The notes under the pieces are model-generated. The model ran no database searches. It was not told the origin of the DNA and saw only the letters and a program-made list of their open reading frames with translations. Source: Polyangiaceae bacterium (GTDB lineage: Bacteria; Myxococcota_A; Polyangia; Polyangiales; Polyangiaceae). From it: a stretch of 64,000 nt of DNA. Position numbers and translations under genes: made by a program. This document shows positions 40,291-47,217 of this stretch, piece after piece. How positions within the stretch are numbered: position 1 is the stretch's first letter; the number at the start of each line of letters is the position of its first letter. The DNA lies in assembly GCA_015075635.1 (NCBI GenBank), contig JABTUA010000003.1, positions 744,001 through 808,000 of the forward strand. Direction: 5' to 3'.

Positions 40291-40363
40291 TTGCGCGCGC
40301 GACCGGCGCGGCACGCGGCAGCGCGGGTGGTACGCTGAGCATCTCGACGAAATCGAGGTCGTC

Positions 40364-41215
40364 ATGGCGGACAACCCGCACGCGAGACTCGTTCGACAAT
40401 ATCTGGAAGACGCCTGCGCGAGGCTCGACCAGAAGAAGAGGCCGCGCCCTTGGCCGACGTTCGTGCGAGCGGCGCTGGCGGCGCCGTTTGCCGTCGGCGT
40501 GGGTCTCGCCTTCGTGAGCTGCGGAGGAAACAGCGAGAGCGATCCGCTCCAGGAAGTCTGCGACGACAACAAGGACAACGACGCGGACGGCAAGATCGAC
40601 TGCGCCGACTCGGACTGCGCCAGCGCCACGAACTGCATCGGAACCAAGTACGGCATTCCGATGGAGACCATCTGCAACGACAACAAGGACAACGACAGCG
40701 ACGGCAAGATCGACTGCGCCGACTCGGACTGCTCGACGTCGCCGAACTGCGGGGGAGCTCTGTACGGGATCCCCGGCCTCGAGACGAACTGCGAAGACGA
40801 CCAGGACAACGACTTCGACGGGCTGATCGATTGCGCCGACCCGGACTGTGCCATGGCGCCGAACTGCGGCGGCACGGACTACGGCATTCCGATGGAGACG
40901 AACTGCGCCGACACGCTCGACAACGACGGCGACACCCTCGTGGACTGCCTCGACCCCGACTGCGCGACGGCGCCCAATTGCGCCGGTGGCAAATACGGGA
41001 TCCCGACCGAGACCGCCTGCGACGACAAGGTCGACAACGACGGCGACAACCTCGTGGACTGCCTCGATCCCGACTGCAACGGCAGCCCGAACTGCGGCGG
41101 CGCGTTGTACGGCATGCCCTTCGAGGCGGCCTGCAGCGACGGCAAGGACAACGACTTCGACGGGCTGACGGACTGCAAGGATCCGGACTGTTCCCAGGAT
41201 CCGTACTGCAAGTAG
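40364..41215 (+). CDS. Multi-repeat YG(I/M)P protein with acidic Cys modules, putative radical SAM substrate
   Basis: 283 residues from ATG 40364 (GAGG 6 bp upstream). Residues 1-30 are a charged, leader-like helix. About 36-53 are hydrophobic, ending LAFVSCGG: a lipobox-like site or a membrane anchor. From residue 66 there are six units of a DNDxDGxxDCxDxDC module with four cysteines each, resembling the calcium/metal-binding DND repeats common in Myxococcota. They are separated by five YGIP or YGMP motifs, with Tyr at 96, 134, 173, 211 and 249 (spacing 38-39). Identical spacing and conservation of Y-G-I-P outside the metal-type module suggest a selected site. Divergent from the radical SAM/SPASM gene. 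Confidence 0.8.
   Translation: MADNPHARLVRQYLEDACARLDQKKRPRPWPTFVRAALAAPFAVGVGLAFVSCGGNSESDPLQEVCDDNKDNDADGKIDCADSDCASATNCIGTKYGIPMETICNDNKDNDSDGKIDCADSDCSTSPNCGGALYGIPGLETNCEDDQDNDFDGLIDCADPDCAMAPNCGGTDYGIPMETNCADTLDNDGDTLVDCLDPDCATAPNCAGGKYGIPTETACDDKVDNDGDNLVDCLDPDCNGSPNCGGALYGMPFEAACSDGKDNDFDGLTDCKDPDCSQDPYCK
40559..41213 (+). repeat. 114-117-bp degenerate tandem repeat, six units, coding
   Basis: Six units of 38-39 codons (the last truncated) encode the DND/Cys modules and YG(I/M)P linkers of the putative maturase substrate. Units 1 and 2 are most alike, as are 4 and 5. The Cys, Asp and Tyr-Gly-Pro positions are kept while other codons drift, so the repeat is old and under selection. 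Confidence 0.85.
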
Positions 41216-41335
41216 CTCGGCTGGACCTGCCTTCAGTAGCGCGAGCCGGCCGTCTCTCGAAGGGGACTGCCACGGGCTGTTCCGTCCTGACTACGACGGT
41301 CGTCCGCACGGCGTCGAGGGCGATCGCTCGAAGGC

Positions 41336-41352
41336 TGCGGCTGTGAGCCGCA
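41336..41352 (+). terminator. Possible intrinsic terminator after the YGIP-repeat gene
   Basis: TGCGGCT, GTG, AGCCGCA forms a 7-bp stem with a 3-base loop about 120 bp after the stop, followed by the T-rich stretch TTGATTTCTT after a short gap. This is the most terminator-like structure I see here. Confidence 0.35.
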
Positions 41353-41381
41353 TGGGTTGATTTCTTAAACCCATTGTTTAA
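41352..41381. promoter_or_regulatory. Overlapping AT-rich palindromes upstream of the ATPase gene
   Basis: Two inverted repeats overlap. ATGGGTT (41352-41358) pairs with AACCCAT (41368-41374). TTAAAC (41365-41370) pairs with GTTTAA (41376-41381). They end 11 bp before the ATG at 41393 and stand out in this GC-rich region. They may be an operator or promoter for the ATPase gene, or an attachment-type site. Confidence 0.4.
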
Positions 41382-41392
41382 AACTCCGACCC

Positions 41393-42580
41393 ATGCCACT
41401 GCGGGCGCGGCGAGCGGAGGTCGAGCTTCGGCGGCTCGCAAGAAGCTCGCCAGCGGTCCTGGTCCACGGTCCCCGACAGTGCGGCAAGACCACGTTGGTC
41501 CGGAGCGTCCTACCGGACTGGCACCACGTCGACCTGGAGCGACCGCGGGACATCGCGCTCTTGCGAGCCGATCTGGAAGGCTGGCTGGACAATCACTCGG
41601 AGCGGGTCTGCATCGACGAGGCCCAACGCCTGCCGGAGCTGTTCCCTGCCCTGCGGCACGCCATCGACGCCCGGGGCCGCAAGGCTCGTTTCGTGTTGCT
41701 CGGCTCGGCCAGTCCGAGCTTGATGCGCACCGCCGCCGAGTCCTTGGCAGGCCGGCTAGCGCTGCTGGAGCTGACGCCGTTCTTGGCTGCGGAGCTAGCG
41801 GGAAACCGCGCGGGGCGCGGCCGCTGGTTCTGGGGCGGCTTCCCTCCCGTGTGGGCACGCCGCTCGAGCCGCGAGCGCGTCGAGTGGCTCGACGACTACC
41901 TGACGGCGGTGCTCGAGCGAGATCTCCCGGCGCTCGGCATCGGGCTGCCGCCCGCGCGGCTCCGGAAGCTGGTGGAGATGCTCGTGCACGTTCACGGCAA
42001 CCTGCTGAACGTGTCGGATCTGGCCCGCTCGCTCGGCGTCTCCGTGCCCACCGTGAGCCGCGATCTCGACGTGCTCGAGGGGCTGTTCGTCACGCGGCGC
42101 CTGCAGCCCTTCCACGCCAACATCCAGAAGCGCTTGACCAAGTCCCCCAAGATCTACCTGCGCGACACCGGGCTGCTGCACGTCTTGGGGGGGCTCCGAA
42201 CGCCCCCGGAGCTCGAGACCTGGAGCCGACGCGGCGCTTCGTTCGAGGGGCTGGTGATCGAGGAGATCGCGGCCCTCGCCCGGGAGCGCTGCGTTCGGCC
42301 CGGCCTGTTCTTCTGGCGGACCGAGGCGGGCGGCGAGGTGGACCTCCTGATCACGGACGGACGACGCGTCGTCCCGATCGAGATCAAGCTGGGCTCGGCC
42401 ATCGATCACCACGCGCTGCGAGGGCTCCGCCAGTGCTTGGCCGACCTGGGAGTTGCGCGCGGGTACGTGGTAATGGGTAGCGGTGAGCGCACCCGGCTCG
42501 GTCGAGACATCGAGCTCGTCCCCTGGCAGGACGTCGTCGAAAGACGCTTCGACTTCGGGCTCGGGGGGCGCGCTCGATGA
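41393..42580 (+). CDS. AAA_14/DUF4143-family ATP-binding protein
   Basis: 395 residues. Walker A is HGPRQCGKTTLVRS (about residues 25-38), Walker B VCIDEAQRLPEL, and sensor region FVLLGSASPSLMR. The middle part holds a winged-helix-like segment (LLNVSDLARSLGVSVPTVSR). The C-terminus has the DUF4143 nuclease-like signature (FFWRTEAGGEVDLLI, then VPIEIKLG), a PD-(D/E)xK arrangement. Members are usually mobile or accessory genes of unclear function, sometimes linked to toxin-antitoxin-like loci. It is preceded by AT-rich palindromes and followed by an IS110 region, so recent arrival is plausible. Confidence 0.9.
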   Translation: MPLRARRAEVELRRLARSSPAVLVHGPRQCGKTTLVRSVLPDWHHVDLERPRDIALLRADLEGWLDNHSERVCIDEAQRLPELFPALRHAIDARGRKARFVLLGSASPSLMRTAAESLAGRLALLELTPFLAAELAGNRAGRGRWFWGGFPPVWARRSSRERVEWLDDYLTAVLERDLPALGIGLPPARLRKLVEMLVHVHGNLLNVSDLARSLGVSVPTVSRDLDVLEGLFVTRRLQPFHANIQKRLTKSPKIYLRDTGLLHVLGGLRTPPELETWSRRGASFEGLVIEEIAALARERCVRPGLFFWRTEAGGEVDLLITDGRRVVPIEIKLGSAIDHHALRGLRQCLADLGVARGYVVMGSGERTRLGRDIELVPWQDVVERRFDFGLGGRAR

Positions 42581-43171
42581 GGCGCGGCGCGCCGCTGCTC
42601 CTCGCGCTCGTCTGGAGGCCGAGCTGGTGCTGCGGGCCCTCCCGGCGGCGCTCGAGCGGGTCCGCGAGGCTCTCTGACCGCCGCACCGAGGCGCACCGCG
42701 CGCTGACCTCCGTCACTCCTGCACGCGCCGCGAGCGATCTCGCCCTGCCCCAACTCCTGGAGGGGGAGATGTCAAGAATGGTTCTTCGCGTGGCCAGGGC
42801 CCACGACGCAGTTCGCGCGTCGGGCGGTTGGCTAGCAGTCACGGAGTAGCGCTCGGGGCTGGCGCCTTTCCAGGTACGCGAGTCTGGCGGCGCTGATCGA
42901 GACGGCGTGTCGCGGTGCGGAGACGATGAGCTGCTGATGGCGTGCTGAGAGTAGATGTCCGTGCCTGTCCGATTAGGGCGGCACGATCCTCCTGGAAGGG
43001 CCTCTTGGGTCCATGGCTTCAGTAGATGCTCCGAGGACGCACAACCTCGCATGGGGACCTCCGCTGCGCGTACAGGGGGCCAGTTGGGGCATGGGTGCTT
43101 GTCCTCGAAGTTTTTGGGAGCCGCCGGCGAGCATTCGCTCCATCTGCACCGAGAGCGCGAGTGGCGAGCAG
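42581..43171. other. 590-bp region without a confident gene, IS110-proximal
   Basis: No frame here is convincing. An ATG overlapping the ATPase stop opens a 90-codon frame, but its signal switches frame within 40 bp (LLLALV in one frame, LEAELVLRALPAALERVREAL-like text in another), as in a decayed gene. The left copy of the 27-bp direct repeat (42713-42739) lies inside. The part next to the transposase (about 42850-43171) shows no coding signal and may be the element's other non-coding end. Confidence 0.5.
42713..42739 (+). repeat. 27-bp direct repeat, left copy
   Basis: Matches 47191-47217 at 26 of 27 positions in the same orientation. Read on the minus strand it encodes DRSRRVQE and a TGA, the same tail as the giant kinase gene at 47191. 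The two copies border a 4.5 kb block that contains the IS110 element. Confidence 0.75.
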
Positions 43172-44227
43172 CTACTTCGCGTCTGTCGTGCAGTGCTTGG
43201 CCGGGTCGTACTCCTCCTTTTTCTTCCAGATCGCCAGGGTGGCCGAAGCGATGCGACGTGCAATCGTCAGGCGGGCGAGCGGTGGCTTGGAGTTCTGCAG
43301 CAGCCGGTCGTAGTCGCGGCGCAGCGGGTGATCGGTCTGGGCGATGACGCTGAGCGCCGCGCCTTTGAATATGGCCTTCAGCAGGGGATTGCGGTTGCGG
43401 TTGAGGCCGCGGGTGTGGGCGACCTGACGGCGCACCCAGCGCTGGCTCCGCTCGTCGCGCTCGTAGTCCGACGAGCTGCGCGTGACGATGCCGAGGCCGC
43501 AGTACCCGAAGAAGTCGCGCTTCGTGGAAAAGCGGAACGGCGTGACGACGATCGCGACGATGTACGCTGCGCGCACCGGGCCGATACCTGGCAGCGTCGT
43601 CAGCCGGCGCACCTCCGCATGCTCCCGTGCTTGCTCGAGCAGCCATATCTCCGCCTGTTCGCGGACTTCGCACAGACCGTCGAGCTCGGTCGACAGCAGC
43701 TGAGCCATGCGCGCTCGGGCCGGCGGCAGCTTCGGCAGCCACTGATCTCGGGTATCCGGGTCGTAGATCTCGTTGCCCATGCCGTGGATGCCCCGAGAGC
43801 GATACAGCGCATTGAGCCTGAGCTTCGTGCGGACCACGTCGGCAGTAGTGACCCGATGAGCTCGCACCGCCTCGCGCAGCTGCGTGAAGCGGCCGCGCGC
43901 CTTGAAAACGACGTTCTCGAGGTCGCCCTTGCGGAGCTTCGAGGCGAGATTCCAGGCATCGATGGAGTCGTTCTTCGCTCCGGCATGCTTGTCGGGCTGG
44001 ACCACCACGAGCTCCGCCACGTGCGGCTCCAGGACCTCGCAGAGCCATTCGCTGAGGGTGCCCTCCTCCATGCACAGGCGACGCTGTCCGGGAATGGTGC
44101 GAACGAAGTCGATCAGCACTTTCGCGTTCGTCTCGAGCGTTTGCTCGCGTAACTGACGGCCTGCCGAGCCCATCACCGCGAACGTGCAAGTTTGCGAATG
44201 CGCGTCGAGTCCTATATAGCGATCCAT
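43172..44227 (-). CDS. IS110-family transposase (DEDD recombinase)
   Basis: 351 residues from ATG 44227 with GGAGGA about 8 bp upstream. The N-terminal RuvC-like DEDD domain begins MDRYIGLDAHSQTCTFAVMG (Asp8), with acidic residues in LCMEEGTLSEWL and AKNDSIDAWNLASKL. The C-terminal Tnp20-type domain has LTTLPGIGPVRAAYIVAIV and RFSTKRDFFGYCGLG, which contains the serine position typical of the family. The full length is intact, with no frameshift or stop, so the element may still be active. Confidence 0.95.
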   Translation of the reverse strand: MDRYIGLDAHSQTCTFAVMGSAGRQLREQTLETNAKVLIDFVRTIPGQRRLCMEEGTLSEWLCEVLEPHVAELVVVQPDKHAGAKNDSIDAWNLASKLRKGDLENVVFKARGRFTQLREAVRAHRVTTADVVRTKLRLNALYRSRGIHGMGNEIYDPDTRDQWLPKLPPARARMAQLLSTELDGLCEVREQAEIWLLEQAREHAEVRRLTTLPGIGPVRAAYIVAIVVTPFRFSTKRDFFGYCGLGIVTRSSSDYERDERSQRWVRRQVAHTRGLNRNRNPLLKAIFKGAALSVIAQTDHPLRRDYDRLLQNSKPPLARLTIARRIASATLAIWKKKEEYDPAKHCTTDAK

Positions 44228-44593
44228 CGGTGTCCTCCTTGGTGGCTGTTTCGGTTTGCACTTGAGGCAGTACCACCACCGGAGGACGCCGGTCGCAGAG
44301 CACGCGTTCCAGGCGATGGGCGCTCAGCCACACAGTCAGCGCGAGCACTCTGAGAACAGCTGAACCGAGCGTTCCAACCGCCACCCCCGTCTTATGCCTC
44401 GCCGGTGCTCCTCGCGCTTCGCGCTCGTGCGCGCCGGCGGTCTTCCCCAAATTCGGGCTTCGCCCGAATGGGGAAGACGGAACGTCCCGAGCTCGCCGCG
44501 TCTTCGCTCGCCGACACGCGCGGTGTTCCTGGTCTGGCATGTCGTTGCGCTAAAGGTTCAAGTCCCTGATGACCACAAGGCCCGGTCTGGGGC
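44228..44593. other. 366-bp non-coding stretch upstream of the IS110 transposase
   Basis: No reading frame here is convincing. It contains two successive GC-rich hairpins at about 44401-44440 (GCGC, TTC, GCGC core) and 44441-44476. The segment next to the transposase is where IS110 elements encode their guide RNA. The piece from about 44480 to the lipoprotein stop at 44594 shows nothing identifiable. Confidence 0.5.
44441..44476. repeat. Strong imperfect palindrome, REP-like
   Basis: TCTTCCCC, two extra bases, then ATTCGGGC, loop TTC, and the complementary arm back to GGGGAAGA: a 16-bp stem with a 2-base bulge. No T tract follows. It could be a REP-like target palindrome of the IS110 element, part of its RNA, or a bidirectional terminator. 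Confidence 0.55.
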
Positions 44594-45835
44594 TCAGTGC
44601 TTGCCGCCGCCGGCCGGCGCCCCCCTCCACTCGAGCACCGTCACGCGCAGCGCCGGATTTCGGGTGACGATCACGCCTTGCCCGGAGACGAAGAACGCCG
44701 CCACGGGCGCGTCGTACTCGAGCGCGGTGGTGCCGTCGGCCGACCACCGCCAGACGCCGCGGCGGAAGATCACGACCGGGTCCTCGCGCTGGGCATCCAA
44801 CCGTGCGGCGAGCTCGCCAGTCGGCAAGAGGACGCGGCCCGAGGTCGGATCGACGGCTGGGATCCCCTTGGGTCGACGGACGATGGGCAGGCCGCGCTCG
44901 AGGCGCGAGCCGTAGCTCTCGATGACGTCCTCGCGGAGAACCAGCACGCCTCCGGGGCGAGGCGCGAGCAGCCCGTCTCCGTAGTGTGGCCCCGGGTGCC
45001 CGCCGGGACCGCTCCGGGTGCTCGCGGCTCCGGGTAGCTTCGTCGACGCCACGACCTGCCTCGAGTCGCGACTGAACCCGCGGAGCACGTAGCTCTGCTC
45101 GCCTCGCGAGAGTGACCAGACGGTGTCGTCCTGAAGCAGGACCTGCGCGCTCGGGACCCACTCGTCCACGAGGGGCTCGCGGATCCGGTGCGAGCCCACC
45201 ACGGTGCCGGTCGGTAGCTCGAGCACCTGGATCTCACCCCCCTTGCGGTCCGGAAGCTGGGTGGCGACGGCAGCGAATCCGCCGTCCGCGGTCGCCGCCG
45301 TCCCCGAGCCTTCGACCCGGAGGGTGCGCTGCACGACCAACTCCGTGTCGAGGAAGTAGACGGGCTCGCCGGAGTCGCGATCGGAGTCGGGTTCGTTGAC
45401 CACGACGACCGCACCGCGGTCACTCGCGACGGCGCGCACGAAGCTGCCCGACGTGGGCACCTGGACGTCACGCACCACCTTCAACGTCGCCAGGTCGATC
45501 TCGTACAGTCGCGCTTGCCCGCTTGCCGCCCTCCCGGCGATCAGCACGCTCCCCCGAGGCCGCGTGGCCGATGGTGAGCGAAACGGTGCAGCGCTCCAGG
45601 TGTGCGTCACGTCCTCGAAGACTCTGCTGTTCAGTGTCGGGCGCTCGCTCCCCGGCGCGAGCACCGGTGCCGTCGGGTCCGTGGCCGACGGGACGACCGA
45701 ACGCGGCGCAGCGCTGGACTGCAGCGCAGACGGACACGCTCCATCGGCGTTCGTGATGCCGGGACCCGACGGACGGCAGGCCAGCGTGGTCGCTGCGGCG
45801 AGCGCGAGCCAGGTGAAGTGCCCTGCGCTGCGCAT
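44594..45835 (-). CDS. Beta-propeller-like lipoprotein of unknown function
   Basis: 413 residues from ATG 45835, with GGAGGGAG 5 bp upstream. Lipobox AAATTLACRP. After a Pro/Ser linker the body is beta-rich with blade-like units, such as GSVLIAGRAASGQARLYEID, DGGFAAVATQLPDRKGGEI and RRGVWRWSADGTTALEYD. It is probably a beta-propeller, but without a clear family repeat. Its start overlaps the stop of the upstream NlpC/P60-like gene (TGATG), so they form a two-gene unit. Both lie inside the block bordered by the 27-bp direct repeats. Confidence 0.68.
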   Translation of the reverse strand: MRSAGHFTWLALAAATTLACRPSGPGITNADGACPSALQSSAAPRSVVPSATDPTAPVLAPGSERPTLNSRVFEDVTHTWSAAPFRSPSATRPRGSVLIAGRAASGQARLYEIDLATLKVVRDVQVPTSGSFVRAVASDRGAVVVVNEPDSDRDSGEPVYFLDTELVVQRTLRVEGSGTAATADGGFAAVATQLPDRKGGEIQVLELPTGTVVGSHRIREPLVDEWVPSAQVLLQDDTVWSLSRGEQSYVLRGFSRDSRQVVASTKLPGAASTRSGPGGHPGPHYGDGLLAPRPGGVLVLREDVIESYGSRLERGLPIVRRPKGIPAVDPTSGRVLLPTGELAARLDAQREDPVVIFRRGVWRWSADGTTALEYDAPVAAFFVSGQGVIVTRNPALRVTVLEWRGAPAGGGKH

Positions 45836-46872
45836 CACTGCTCCCTCCGCGGGCGAAAGACGCCGTCGACGTCGTGATCGTAAGGGCGTGAGGACGTTCG
45901 AAACTGCCCGAAGCGATCCCAGTACCCCCATTCGCCGCTCTTCTCGTTGTGCAGCCACGCCGTGCGTTGCGACCCACCAAGCGTGGGGTCTCCACCTCCG
46001 CCCCAGGACGAATCGACGGTGAGCACCCTCACCGCGGGCTGGGCCCCACCCGAGCTGCCTCTCGTGACGAACCGATCGGGTACCTGCTTTCCGAGCACCG
46101 TCATCTCGCCAGTGGGCGGCAGGCGTCTGAGCTCGTTCGATCGGACGATGACGTTGTGGTCTCTTCCCTCCGCGTCCGGCTTCAAGCGAACGATGTCTCC
46201 GGTTCGCGCAACGGAGAGGTCCGTCGAAACGCGCCGCAACCGACTCTCGTTCTGGAACAGGACGTTCCCGGCGTCCTTCTCGAAGTATCGGTCCATGCGC
46301 GCTGCCTGGCTTCCGTTTCCGCGCGAGTGCAGGAATGCTCGGAGCGTGTAGCCTCGGCAATCGAGTCCGATACCGTACGCCCCCATCACCAAGCGGACGG
46401 CCTGCTCTGGTGGCAGGTCGGGGCGTTGTCTCAGGAGCTCCCGGGCGGCACCCGCGTCGAGTAGCGCCTGCGTGATGATGCGGATGTCCTCGGGGGTGCC
46501 TCGCGTCGAGGTAGCTGCCAGCGCATGCGGAGCAAGCTTGGCGAAGCGCTCGGGTCCCACGGCCTTCTTGATGGCGGCCAGGTATGCGCCCTTCTGCTGG
46601 TCCGAGACGCCGTGGAGTGATCGAAACGCGGGGGACACCCGGACGCTCTTGCCGTCGACCTGGTACTCAGCGAGCATCCGCCGCCTGAGCTCGTCGAGGC
46701 GGGTGCCCACCGACTCCGGGTTGCGCCGCTCGGCCAGCTGGACGACCGCGGGGCTCTCCGTCCTGGGAGTGGGCGTCCGCTTGGCCACGGTGTTCCGGGT
46801 CGCGCTCTCGGCGACCCAATCGCGAATCGCTGCAGAAGTCCCGGCGGTGACTCGTCGCAGGCTCTCGGACAT
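45835..46872 (-). CDS. Putative NlpC/P60- or CHAP-like cysteine hydrolase
   Basis: 345 residues from ATG 46872, preceded by AAAGGGG. An N-terminal helical region of about 160 residues (a repeat-like LDELRRRMLAEY segment and a QQKGAYLAAIKKAVG stretch) precedes a putative papain-like domain. GLDCRGYTLRAFL (Cys172) looks like the NlpC/P60 DCSGF nucleophile site, RTGDIVRLKPD the following strand, DHNVIV (His239) the catalytic His, and VDSSWG (Asp287) a third polar residue. There is no signal peptide. If correct it would cut peptide bonds in peptidoglycan or serve as an injected effector. The coupled lipoprotein could be its immunity or receptor partner. The fold assignment is tentative. Confidence 0.5.
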   Translation of the reverse strand: MSESLRRVTAGTSAAIRDWVAESATRNTVAKRTPTPRTESPAVVQLAERRNPESVGTRLDELRRRMLAEYQVDGKSVRVSPAFRSLHGVSDQQKGAYLAAIKKAVGPERFAKLAPHALAATSTRGTPEDIRIITQALLDAGAARELLRQRPDLPPEQAVRLVMGAYGIGLDCRGYTLRAFLHSRGNGSQAARMDRYFEKDAGNVLFQNESRLRRVSTDLSVARTGDIVRLKPDAEGRDHNVIVRSNELRRLPPTGEMTVLGKQVPDRFVTRGSSGGAQPAVRVLTVDSSWGGGGDPTLGGSQRTAWLHNEKSGEWGYWDRFGQFRTSSRPYDHDVDGVFRPRREQ

Positions 46873-46932
46873 GCGACCCCTTTCGGGCGCGACCTCACGG
46901 CAGTTGCGGGGAACTTTTGCTGGGATGTTCCG

Positions 46933-47073
46933 GTGAAGAACGCGGAACTGCGCCGTGCGCTCCGCGAGGGGAGCGAGCAAGAGCGTGCTTTTTGGATTGC
47001 CCGGACCATGACGGAGGCGCAGTACGCGGACGTCTGGCAGTACCTCTCGCTTCGCGACGCCGTCCTTCCGTGA
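46933..47073 (+). pseudogene. Short fragment of a small helical protein
   Basis: 46 codons from GTG 46933. AELRRALREGSEQERAFWIA, then RTMTEAQYADVWQYL, resembles the start of a family of short helical proteins in myxobacteria (REALREGxxxERAYWLGRxxREAxxxDVW). After this TGA another frame continues with FRELVRELKPTHPI, suggesting a frameshifted longer gene. It lies divergent from the NlpC/P60-like gene, just inside the right direct repeat. It could be a genuine mini-gene; a decayed remnant is more likely. Confidence 0.35.
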
Positions 47074-47190
47074 ACTGGTCCGCGAGCTCAAGCCCACCCA
47101 TCCCATCCCGGCGGCCACGGGGTGCGGCTTCTCGCCGGAACCTACGTTCCACTACCGTGTGCAGTCCCGCTGCCCCCTGCACGCGGTCTT

Positions 47191-47217
47191 TCACTCCTGC
47201 ACGCGACGCGAGCGATC
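47191..47217 (+). repeat. 27-bp direct repeat, right copy
   Basis: Contains the last eight codons and stop of the giant kinase gene (47191-50943, minus strand). 26 of 27 bases match the copy at 42713-42739, same orientation. Confidence 0.75.

Larger units (their letters stand above)
43172..44485 (-). mobile_element. IS110-family insertion sequence (boundaries not resolved)
   Basis: The element is defined by its transposase gene (43172-44227) plus the upstream non-coding end to the left of the strong hairpin at 44441-44476. IS110 elements lack terminal inverted repeats and usually make no target duplication, so exact ends cannot be seen from one sequence. In this family the non-coding end encodes a structured guide (bridge/seek) RNA; the ~250 bp between the transposase start and the hairpin is a suitable place. 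Confidence 0.6.

Noticed and set aside
40559-41215. Explaining the YGIP protein as an ordinary calcium-binding DND-repeat protein only
   Set aside because: The DND/Cys module accounts for the acidic part, but not for the five conserved YG(I/M)P linkers or for the adjacent SPASM enzyme.
42577-42849. 90-codon frame coupled by ATGA to the ATPase gene
   Set aside because: The coding signal is not maintained in one frame and no family is visible; treated as degenerate sequence.
44520-44580. GGTTCAAGTCC followed by a CCA, resembling a tRNA T-arm and 3' end
   Set aside because: The T-stem does not pair and no matching 5' acceptor strand lies within tRNA distance upstream.
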